From contig JASEVX010000006.1 in the NCBI GenBank assembly GCA_031761405.1, positions 32,110,117 to 32,174,116 on the forward strand: a DNA stretch of 64,000 nt. Direction: 5' to 3'. How positions within the stretch are numbered: position 1 is the stretch's first letter; each line of letters starts with the position of its first letter. Under the pieces are notes generated by a model, which ran no database searches, was not told the DNA's origin, and saw only the letters and a program-made list of their open reading frames with translations. This DNA comes from Serripes groenlandicus. Taxonomy: Eukaryota; Mollusca; Bivalvia; Cardiida; Cardiidae. Positions 45,483-64,000 of this stretch are shown piece after piece. Made by a program: the position numbers and the translations under genes.

Positions 45483-47808
45483 GGGGGGGGGGTCAAATAA
45501 GTGGCCTGTTGGTAGAAGTGATTGTATAATAAGATTAAATTATTGATTTGTACATGTGTGTTAGTGGGTAATAAAACCGGACTTTCCATTGTAGAAGGCA
45601 AATCCTTGGAAACAAAGTGAAAATTCTTAATGAATCTTACTAGTCATAACATATGTATATCTCCTCTTGGAAATTATCTTTGCTTTTGCTGGTTCTGAAA
45701 GCTTTGAGTAAGAATTTGGTAACAATTAATTTAGAAGAACATGAGTGCATTTAATCTCTCAATCAGGGCAGGGTTCCTTTTGTGTCCGTTCTTTGGAAAA
45801 AATGGTTTAAAAGACGGCACTGTTTATTTCATCTTGAATAAATAGTGCTTTTCTAGCTGCTTTTAATTTTTGCCTAAAGAGCAAATCAAAACAGCCTGAA
45901 AGTGAGATTGATGACAAACAACTTTTGACTACATGCAACAATATGCTGGACCACATAAACGACACTAACTGTTTTTCATGATAACCTTGACCTATCATAT
46001 GAGCTACTAGTATCCACCTAAATTGGGTCTTAAGAGGTCACTGTTTTTGTAATCCCTGAATGGCAAATGAACTGGTCAACACCTGCTTTTGACGGCTTAC
46101 ATACATGTACATAAAAGTCCAGCCATGGGACTCGGTTTGTCAAGTTTAATTTTCCAAACAGTGTAGCTTCTGATTATGCTGTACATCTGCTCAGTCCTGT
46201 CATAATCTACACAAGTTCAAAGAAGTTTCCAATTAGCTTGTGTATGTTATATGTGAAAGTTGTGCATATGCATAGTCTGATCTATCGATCCACTTTGTTC
46301 ACAAAAATCAACTTGCCCCTTTTCCAATGGATGGTCTTATATGAAAATGATTTTTGATTAATATTTGTATAGGTTAAAGTTGATATTCCCCCTTTTCCTT
46401 AAAATAATGTACAAATTTTACAGAGAAAATGCATTAATCATAAGAGTGTATAATATATTTACTGTATGTGGTATGGATGAACCGATTGAAATGTTGAATA
46501 GTAGGTCTTTCAAAGACCATTACAGTTTTGATGACATATAAATTTTGACATGTGGCACTTTGGGATCACTTCTCAGTGGTCTGTATTTCTGGCAGGCAAA
46601 TTGGCCTTTCTTTGAACTCTTTTTTTGGCAATATATTTGCATTGCATTCCCATATATCTTCCTCACAAAAAAAGGTTTTAAAAATCACATTTTATTGGCA
46701 ATAAGTAAATTGTTTCACTCATCAAAAATGAAGTTGAAATTTACACATCAGAGTAACTCAATCTGTAAATCGTCATTTTTAACTGTATTCACAATTTTGA
46801 GTCGTTTGTAGGTATCTAAGGCATGGTAAATTAGAAGATTTTTCACAGATCACAAACCAAAAATTGCTTAATAATGCACAATGCATTGGTCAAAATGCTA
46901 TCTTAGGATTTGGATCACCTTGAGTGCAAGCAACAATAAGCAACTGTTTTAACATGTTTTATGGTAGTATTCCTGCAAAAGATAAAAAGAATCATTTGAT
47001 AGTTTCAGTAGAAATTGGACAATCTATTATTTTTATATATTTTTTAAAATAATTTGTCTCATGTTTTTCAGCTCACCTGAGCTATTCAAAAAGAATCTTC
47101 ATTTCTAGTTTTCATATAAAGTGATGAGCAATTTTCAGGTTCTTTCAATATGTGTACACTTAAGACATGTAGATCTTTCTTTTGTCCAGATTTTCTAGAA
47201 ATTATATTTGATAAGTCTTAATTATTTGGAAAAGCCTTGAAGGTTGGCAGACAAGTTTTCCTTATATGCCTCTAGTGCTAATTTTTAAGATATTCTTCTT
47301 TGAAAGTGCCGGTCAAATTTCAGACTTAATTTCACAAAAAACATATGACCCTCTATAAAGAATGTTCAATGTTCTAGCCATCTTTAAAATCAGGGTCGGT
47401 GTACACCAACCATATATAACTTTTTCAATATATGAGAAGAATTAGTGAGCAACTTTGTTGACATATATTTGTTCATCAAATGCACATAATGGTCATTGGC
47501 TTTTTATGATGCTCGTTTCTCCGAATGTAAAAGCTGTATGAACTTTTTTCACAATAAATATAAAATGAAGAGAATTCAACTACTGTTTCATTTTCCCATT
47601 ATGTTTTCAACTCTGTTTGTATACAAATATTTGATGGGTGAAGGATGTGAGATTAAGAATGAGAAGCAGTCAAATCAAAATACTTTTTGACACATGTGGC
47701 TCTTCTTATATTATGTTTTCCGAACTGCGCCAAGTCAAGGAACGACATTTTGTTTAGACTGTTTGTAAGCTCCACTAAACCAGTTAATTTATAGTGCCTT
47801 TACCCTTT
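45483..47808. other. Between Aurora and SPT16: no gene seen
   Basis: AT-rich. A type H-like scrap (cagctcacctgagc) lies near 47070. No open frame has recognisable content. Confidence 0.45.
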
Positions 47809-47986
47809 CCCTCATAGACGTTTTCTGACAACTCTGCAGCAGACAGCTTTTTGAAAACATATCTGCCACAATGTTTTCCACTTTTAGTCATACGTTATCC
47901 ATTCAAATATAGAGATTTTCTATTTTTTTGACAAAATATGTTCAAAGTCGTCTGCTGCATAATTGTCGTATGAGGGAAAGGGTTAA
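47809..47986. mobile_element. MITE-A copy with internal deletion
   Basis: taccctttccctcatagacg to tgagggaaagggttaa. The central hairpin is missing. Confidence 0.82.
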
Positions 47987-48067
47987 TATGTTGATAAACC
48001 CTTTGTGTTTATGCAATGACCCGACATTAAATTACATGTATTTACCCTTTTCCATGACTAAATTTGA

Positions 48068-48137
48068 GGGTTTCATGCAAAACGGTTGTAACTACGTCTT
48101 GTTCAAGATGTAGTTACAACTGTTTTGCATGAAACCA
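48068..48137. repeat. Near-perfect 70-bp hairpin
   Basis: Left gtttcatgcaaaacggttgt and right acaactgttttgcatgaaac are inverted, with a short loop around cttgttcaag. It shares cggttgtaacta with MITE-D at 7208. Confidence 0.8.
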
Positions 48138-48606
48138 TCAATGTGTAGACAACTGGTGAAATCATGGTGCCTCAATGTTTTTACTATAGACATTTTTGCC
48201 CCATCTGATTTCAAAATTGTCTGCAGATTTGTTTTATGTGGGAAAGGGTTGTATTTATTTACAATGCATTACCCTTTACCTCGTGGTAACTGTTTTATGC
48301 CTGCAGCAGATGATATAAAAGCGCTGTCAAAACAAGTGAGAAGAAAATGCTTATAATGAACATTTTGTTTTCCATAATTATTCTCTCTTTTTTTTAAGGA
48401 AAAGGTTAATACTGTAGTATTAATACATATCTTGTTGTTTTTTTGGTAATTTGTGTTGAATTGACATTTAGCATCAAAAAAATTGTAATCAAATAATTAT
48501 TATGTATATATATATATATATGTGTTAACCAAATTGCCTTTCATTGTTTCTATGAACTTGATCAAACTGGAGGAATCTCCAGAAAAGGAAAGAAATTCCT
48601 TCACAT

Positions 48607-49037
48607 GTAAACCCTTTCCTACATTCATAAAATTTGACATGAAATCTAGTGAAGATAGTATCAAATCTCTACAATGAATGTTTTATCAGCACATTCTTCT
48701 TTTGCCACATCTGCCCTGGCCGAGTGGTGTGAGTCTGGGATTTGAAACTGGGCGTCCCAGGTTCGATCTTCAGTCGCAGCCGTGTGCTCTTGGGCAAGGC
48801 ATATTTCCTAGCCTAGTACTGGTTTATTTACCCAGTGATTATGAATAAGTGAACTGTCGCCCTGATATAACTGAAATAATGTTGAAAACGACGTATAACT
48901 CGCAACAAACCAAAAAAATGCAATATAGTAGAACGCATTGTGGCGAAAGGAGAAACTCCTCCCTTTGACACAATTCTTTACAAAATTGGTGTGATACAGA
49001 TGCATCAAAATATGTCTGTATGTTGGAAAGGGTTATT
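48607..49037. mobile_element. Degenerate MITE-A carrying a SINE
   Basis: MITE-A ends (aaaccctttcctacattc; ctgtatgttggaaagggtta) surround a plus-strand SINE at about 48711-48916 (ggccgagtggtgtgagtctg, aggttcgatcttcagt, gatataactgaaataatgtt). Confidence 0.72.
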
Positions 49038-49394
49038 TATCTTTAATTAACCAGGTTTATTTTCTATTCTACTAATTTATTAAGTTGTGAACATTCTGGG
49101 AAAAAAGAATAAGAGGTATTGATTCAACAGTAGTAGAGGTATTTAAATTTCATTGTAAGTTGCTAATTGACGAGATTGGTAAAATGTGAATTTCCCTATA
49201 TTGTATTTAGAAATTTGAATATCCTCTTATTAATCAGTTTGTGATCATTAGAGTTGAGCAATATCTCCTTTTGTCACATTGTTTTCACATGTCGTCTGCT
49301 ACAGGTGGGTATGGGTTAAAATTGTTGTAAATGTGTTTATATTTTCAAAGCATATTGTTTCAACGTGGATGCCATAGCCATGTGTTGTAATGTC

Positions 49395-49627
49395 TTAATC
49401 CTTTCCCACATATAACATTTCTGCAGCAGACGACTTTTGAAAAATCATTTAGGAGGTGAAATACGAAAACAAATTGTAAATGAAGGTTGAATAATAGAAT
49501 CGAGTTGAAAACATTGTGGCACAAGGAGAAATTGCTCATCTTGAGCAATTTCTTCTTTTGCCACAATGTTTTCAAAAGTCTTATGCTGCAGGGGCGTCAG
49601 AAAGATTCTGTATATGGGAAAGGGTTA
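49395..49627. mobile_element. MITE-A copy
   Basis: ttaatcctttcccacata, ctgcagcagacgac, centre attgctcatcttgagcaatt, and ggaaagggtta at the end. Confidence 0.82.
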
Positions 49628-49737
49628 GAGTTTTATGGAAATGTTGCCCATGTATTTAAAACCCCATTAAGTTTATTTGTGTACACTTTCATACAACTAA
49701 TACTGAAAACAAGTACAATTTGTATTGTTCTGCTTAT

Positions 49738-50345
49738 TTTCAAACTTATCCCTTTCCAATCAGCAAGAAACATTTCGACTAAACTGCAACTCTTATTCAA
49801 GAATGTTGTCTTGCTGTTTTCAATGTTGTCTGCTGCAGATTTGTTTTAGGATAAAGTGGTTTTAGTTTGAAAAATTGTGATTCCAAATTCAAGCGACAGT
49901 ATCTTTAAAAGATTTTTGTGTCGCCCTGCGAAGCATGGTAGGCACTTAGGGATTACTTCTTTTTTTTGTCCGGCGTCTGTCTGTCCGTCACACTTTCAAT
50001 GAGCAGGTGCAGTTGACACACGTGCTCCACGGAGCTCCCCATTCTGGTTCATATTTGGCATATTGTTGCTTGTGTCACAATATATTAGAATTAGATAACT
50101 CCATGAAGAAAGAAAAGCATGGACAAGTATTTATCATGTTGAAATTAACCCTTTTCCTCATACCAATGTATCTGCAGCAAAGGATTTTTGAAGACAAAGT
50201 GTAACGAGGCAAACTGCTCAAGATGATCATTCTTTTGAAAAAATGTGTTCCAACTTGATACAATTAATTTATTTTCAAATTTTTGCCAAGATATTTTCAA
50301 TATCGTCTGCTGCAGATTTGTTGTATATATGATATTGGGGGTAAA
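49738..50345. mobile_element. MITE-A scraps around a small element
   Basis: A right arm at 49800-49850, a ggtaggcacttagggatta element at 49918-50046 and a degenerate MITE-A at about 50147-50345 (ttaacccttttcctcatacc; cgtctgctgcagatttgttg). Confidence 0.55.
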
Positions 50346-51130
50346 TTGTTTTGTTTATGAGCCCTGCTCTTTGAAATTATCCTTAAGATATTTGCAACCA
50401 GTGAAGATTAGGGCCAACTTACTCATCCATGCAGTTTTGATCTTGCTGCGACAAAGTAGTCGAGACTAGGGTGTTCTTTTACTGGCTTTGTCAAACATTT
50501 GCGCTTCTAAAGCTCAACATAACAGTTTTGTTTTGTTTTATCTCTCAATAAGTACTAGTGCTAGGACCTTTAAATTTTAATCAGATGAGTTGCATCTAAT
50601 AGCCTTCTTCAACATTGTATGTTGTAGATGAAGCTCCCTAGTTTTTTTGGGTAAAAACATAAGTGGGGGACAGGGAGGCATATAATTACCTGTAAATCTT
50701 GTTAGAATCTGAAAGTTTCGAGACAAATATTGTCAATTTCTAACATATTGCTTGGCTATATATACCAATACACTTGTCAATAATAAGCTACGGTTGGTTT
50801 TATTTCTTTGTTTACCGTCGGTCCTTCTTAACTTAGACATATTGGCAGGTGAAACATGTGGCCCTTTGAACTTGATTTGTATTTGATCCGATATTTTCTG
50901 TACCATCATAGTGTAGTCTTGATGTAAATTTCTTCTTTTCTTTCTTTTCTTTGTCATGTTCAATTAAAATAAAATTATTTCTTTTAGATTTTGCCTTCCT
51001 TATCTGTTACTACAATATGTTTACCATTTCCCACTTGTTGATGCATTGGGCAAGATTATCAGCTTCATTGGCTGAAACCCAGTCTTTCTCATGTAACGAT
51101 GTTGTCACAAATTGTCCGTCATGTAAATGC
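50346..51130. other. No gene seen
   Basis: Holds no recognised family apart from a stretch near 50520-50650 resembling one in Aurora intron 1 (about 30430-30660: tgttgtagatga, gtaaaaacat). Confidence 0.4.
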
Positions 51131-51277
51131 TGAACCCTTTCCCTCATACGACAATTCTGCAGCAGACGACTTAAAACATATTTTGTCATAATATAGAAAA
51201 TCTATGACTAAAAGTGGAAAACATTGTGGCAAAAGGAGAGGCGTCAGAAAGTGTCTATATGAGGGAAAGAATTGAAC
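51131..51277. mobile_element. MITE-A copy, centre deleted
   Basis: gaaccctttccctcatacga and atgagggaaagaattgaa. The hairpin centre and one ctgcag arm are missing. Confidence 0.78.
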
Positions 51278-51424
51278 TCATCCAGGCTGATTTTGATGCA
51301 GGCATTCGCATAATCTTCTCAGAAACTATCTGGTTTCATGTAGTTTCACTTTTAAAATCTTCATAAAGACCACCAGCTCAATTTTCAAGGTGAGCCATTA
51401 TGATCGCCATGAATCCGTCGTCGG

Positions 51425-51600
51425 CAATTCCTCTACACTTTCCCATCTGCAGCAGACGAGATTGGAAATTCTCTATAAATGAAAGAGCAATGTATGAATA
51501 AAATCAAAAAACATTGTGACCAAAGGAGAAATTGCTTATTTTGAGCAATTTCTACTTTTGTCACAATGTTTTCAGAAAGTCGTCGAAAAGTGTTAATCTA
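51425..51600. mobile_element. MITE-A, degenerate copy
   Basis: catctgcagcagacgagatt and the centre gaaattgcttattttgagca. Confidence 0.65.
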
Positions 51601-52002
51601 CATCTCATCAGCTACTTAATGCCACAACTTTAAAAAGTGGTTGGTATGTAGATTTGTCCTTGTCCGTCTGACCTGCCTTCTCCAAAATTGTATGAGCCCG
51701 TTACAAAACTCGATTAACAGTAATGTACAACAGCATCTGAAATAGATCACCTCGAGTTTTGTTTGCCCACAAGAATGCAATTACAAGTAATTGATTTGAC
51801 AAGAGTTATTGCCCTTGACTTTGTGACGAAGGCTAAATGTTGCATGCACATCTCCAAAACTGACCTTCCTTTACAATTTCTTGTCAAACATACCTCCAAA
51901 ATTATATGAGCATGTCAGAAAACTTTATAAGAATGTTCACAACCATGCAAAGCTGTGCATCTTGACATTTTTATTGTTGTTTCGACCAATGTTTGTAGAG
52001 TT

Positions 52003-52214
52003 CATAACCCTTTCCCTCATACGACAATTCTGCAGCAGACTACTTTGAAAATATTATGTCAAAAAAAAGAATATCTATAATTGAATGGATTGCCTATGAC
52101 TAAGTGGAAAACATTGTGGCTTGATTTGAACAATTTCTTTTTTTGACAATATGTTTTAAAAAAGCCTTCTGCTGCAGAGGCGTCAGAAAGCATCTATATG
52201 AGGGAAAACGTTAA
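52003..52214. mobile_element. MITE-A copy
   Basis: cataaccctttccctcatac to tgagggaaaacgttaa, with a shortened centre. Confidence 0.82.
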
Positions 52215-53050
52215 AGAGGGGGGTGTGGCATCTGTATCCTATCAACACACTTCTAGTTCAGTTATAAAGCAATGGAAGCAGCGTTTGTTTTTTGAAGGAA
52301 TATAAACATGAGTAAATAAATTCCATCATCTTAATGCTTTAATTAACACCTTATACATGTATACACATAACCTGTACACACAAGGCTCTATATATATGTA
52401 TTTATATGGAAATTTGTTGTGTCCTTCTTTTGATGCGATGCACGAGGGCATAAACACATTTTAAGGGCATCCGCAGATGTTCAAGCCCGAGAAAATGTGT
52501 ATTTTCGCTATTATTGCATAAAATAAGAGCAAACATCCAACATATAGTCCGCTGTAACGTTCAGTTGTACGATAACTGCCGATGAACATGACCCGAAAAC
52601 GATTGACACGTGACGTCATAAAGTAAACTAGTTATGTTTTACATATCCACAAACCGGTCCTACATCAAGGTTGCCATCGCTTACTCAACACGGGTCGAAT
52701 TAAATAAATGCTCTTTGACTGTGAGTCTATTGCATGTTACTGATTATCGAGTTAAAGAAGCTGATGTTATTGTTAACCCAACAATCGCTCCTATTATAGG
52801 GGAGATGCAGCGTCCATGTTTTGTTTACTAACGGTGTCCGGGTAATGCATATGTAAAACATCTAATCGGTCTGAAACGGCAAGTACGCGCGAGAATCACT
52901 TTGTTTATACACGTTTTCTCGCTGTTTACGCCCGGTTTTTGCAATGTTTCTGTATCCCTTAAGCGGGCGTATAACATAGATTTTATGCAATAATTAACAA
53001 TTAAGCGGGCGTATAACATAGATTTTATGCAATAATTAACAATTAAGCTA
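52215..53050. other. No gene seen; perfect 42-bp duplication
   Basis: At about 52960-53045 a 42-bp unit (aagcgggcgtataacataga, ttttatgcaataattaacaa) occurs twice without a difference. The open frame 52634-52831 has no recognisable content. Confidence 0.5.
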
Positions 53051-53689
53051 TCTTTTATTGAGATTTTTCAGGTTTTCAAAGTCGTCTGCTACAGATTTGT
53101 TGTATATGGGAAAGGATTAAGAAATGGACTAATCCACAAAATTTGCTCATTTTTAATATGCTCCAAACTATCATTGATATAAACAATATGCAGAAAGGAT
53201 CAGATCAACCTAGAATCATATTCACAAGGAGAAATAAACAAAAAAACATCATGCCATTAAGTTCTGACAGAAAACTGTATTTCTGCAGTATTGTCTTTTA
53301 ACATTTCTTTTCTTTCTTCTTCATTTTCAAGAGTCCACTTTTAAACAATGGTCCCAAAGACAAAACTATATACACATTCAAAGTTTAAACACTTATTCTT
53401 ATAGGGATTACACACCTTTTCAAATATCAATACATTTACAAAATAGCACTGATGTGAGTCAAATAACAATATGAAACAAAAATGTTACACAATGTCAAAA
53501 CGATCTACAGAAACTATTCCAATCTCGCACCTCTGCTGTACATAAAGCTACTTCATGTTCCCGGAAAACTAATCTTAAGTAGAATAATATCTGCCAATGC
53601 AATGCTATCCAATATTCAAGTATACTTACATTGTAAGTTTCTTAAAATTCTTGGACTGATTGGCAAACAGTGCAGATTCAGATCAGGCT

Positions 53690-53862
53690 ATATTGAAAAT
53701 GTCTTCTCAAAATATAGAGAATCTCTATAGTTGTAGTAGGTATAATTACTGAAAAAACTTTAAAACGTTGTGCCAAAAGGGAGAAATTGCTCATTTTGAG
53801 CAATTTCTCCTTTTTTCACAACGTTTTCAAAAGTCGTCTACAGTTAGGAAAGGGTTAACCAA
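53690..53862. mobile_element. MITE-A, right half
   Basis: Centre aaattgctcattttgagcaa and end aggaaagggttaa; the left arm is largely lost. Confidence 0.65.
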
Positions 53863-53935
53863 CACAGGTGGTCAATGCGCTTAGATTTCTAGAAACACTG
53901 ACCAATTATTAATTTCCTCACCACCTGATTTGATT

Positions 53936-54126
53936 GAAACCCTTTCCCAAATACAGAGGCATTTTGACGCCTCTGCTAAAGCCACTTTGGAAACCATTGT
54001 TAAAGGAGAAATTGCTCATTATGAGCCTAAATGTTTTCAACTCGATTTAATTATTCAATTTTTATTTACAGATATTTTGTTCAGTCATCTGCTGCAGATT
54101 TATTGTATGTGGGAGAGAAAGGGTAT
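53936..54126. mobile_element. MITE-A, degenerate copy
   Basis: gaaaccctttcccaaataca, gaaattgctcattatgagcc, catctgctgcagatttattg. Confidence 0.65.
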
Positions 54127-54483
54127 AACATTTTCTTGGTAAAACTTTTTATACAGAGTTCAACATATTTGTTATGAAATGAGAAATTGCATGTAAGAAG
54201 CAAGTTTGTTCTGTTTCTTATTGTTCCACCTCTCAAGACAATTGGTTAACGTCCTTTATCTCTTTACAACAAAAAACAAATCTGTAGGAGACTACAACTA
54301 TGAAAGGACATGTATCTTGGTAAAAATATGGACATTCTCTATAAATCTATCAACTATAAATGAAAGTGTGATCATTGAAAAGAGTTGAAAACATAATTGT
54401 GGCAAAATTCTGCTTTTTCTGACAATGTTTTCAAATGTAATCTATTACAGATGTATCAACATGTGTCTATGGGTGGAAAAGAT

Positions 54484-54672
54484 TTAACCTTTTACCACTT
54501 ATAGATGCATTTTGACGCATCAACTTTTGAAAACATTGCAATTTCACCTTTTGCCACAATGCCACAATGTTTTTTAACTTTTTTCAGTATTAAGTATACC
54601 TACAATTATAGAGAATTTCCATATTTTTTAGTAGACATTTTCAAAGTCGTCTGCTGTATGTGGGAAAGGGTT
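54484..54672. mobile_element. MITE-A copy just past the SPT16 stop
   Basis: TTAA at 54484. Right arm gtcgtctgctgtatgtggga and aagggtt at 54645-54672. The SPT16 stop is at 54709-54707, so the message probably runs through this copy. Confidence 0.7.
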
Positions 54673-54706
54673 CATCTGCTTTATAATATCAATTTCTTCC
54701 CCTCAT

Positions 54707-63935
<9,229 letters not shown>

Positions 63936-64000
63936 TCAATAAACTTAACAAGAAAGCAGCAATGTTATGATTATATACATTTTTATTTATTTTTATACAA

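Noticed and set aside
49487..49849. 120-residue frame and similar frames at 37044, 36909, 61046
   Set aside because: They are translations of MITE-A copies; the same peptides recur in each copy.

Overview
The window is animal nuclear DNA: AT-rich, with long introns, spliced genes and dense non-coding repeats. The tRNA-derived SINEs with a conserved 'gtgatataactgaaa...gttgaaaacg' tail, the many short inverted-repeat elements and the tandem-repeat-bearing elements point to a mollusc, most likely a bivalve. That is inference; no species-specific marker was read. There are no bacterial operons, CRISPR arrays or intact rRNA/tRNA genes.

Four protein genes can be rebuilt by joining exons with matching phase and GT/AG borders. 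(1) 1.5-6.2 kb, minus strand: four exons of a membrane protein of the CPBP/ABI intramembrane protease family (EExxxR motif in GGEELGWR, then a WGLYHVP motif). Its 3' end is not found and probably lies beyond the left edge. (2) 20.9-25.1 kb, minus strand: a two-exon gene for an unrecognised 587-residue protein. (3) 28.8-45.2 kb, plus strand: a complete seven-exon Aurora kinase of 304 residues. (4) 54.7-63.9 kb, minus strand: the last seven visible exons of the FACT histone chaperone subunit SPT16, running off the right edge. Aurora and SPT16 are convergent, with about 9.5 kb between them. Both act on chromatin, but their adjacency alone does not show shared regulation.

The rest is mobile and repetitive DNA. 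A TTAA-flanked palindromic MITE (called MITE-A here, about 230 bp, CCCTTTCCCTCAT ends, CTGCAGCAGAC in both arms) has roughly 30 whole or partial copies, mostly between 30.9 and 63.2 kb, in the Aurora and SPT16 introns and the DNA between the genes. A second family (MITE-B) has a near-perfect 44-bp hairpin core and five copies. Others are a 27-bp-TIR element with TA flanks (26.3 kb), a hAT-like 1.6-kb element with 6-bp target duplications (34.7 kb), a long-TIR element (11.9 kb), at least three inverted-repeat MITEs at 4.7-11.6 kb, and several long elements with terminal hairpins filled with repeats of about 150-170 bp. SINEs have inserted into at least four MITE-A copies, two or three with clear target-site duplications. 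Minisatellites (38 bp x13, about 68 bp x11-12, about 87 bp x3.3) lie in the left third.

All reading was by eye. Exon borders of the four genes were checked by phase arithmetic. Repeat borders are exact where a target site is quoted and otherwise good to about 10-30 bp.
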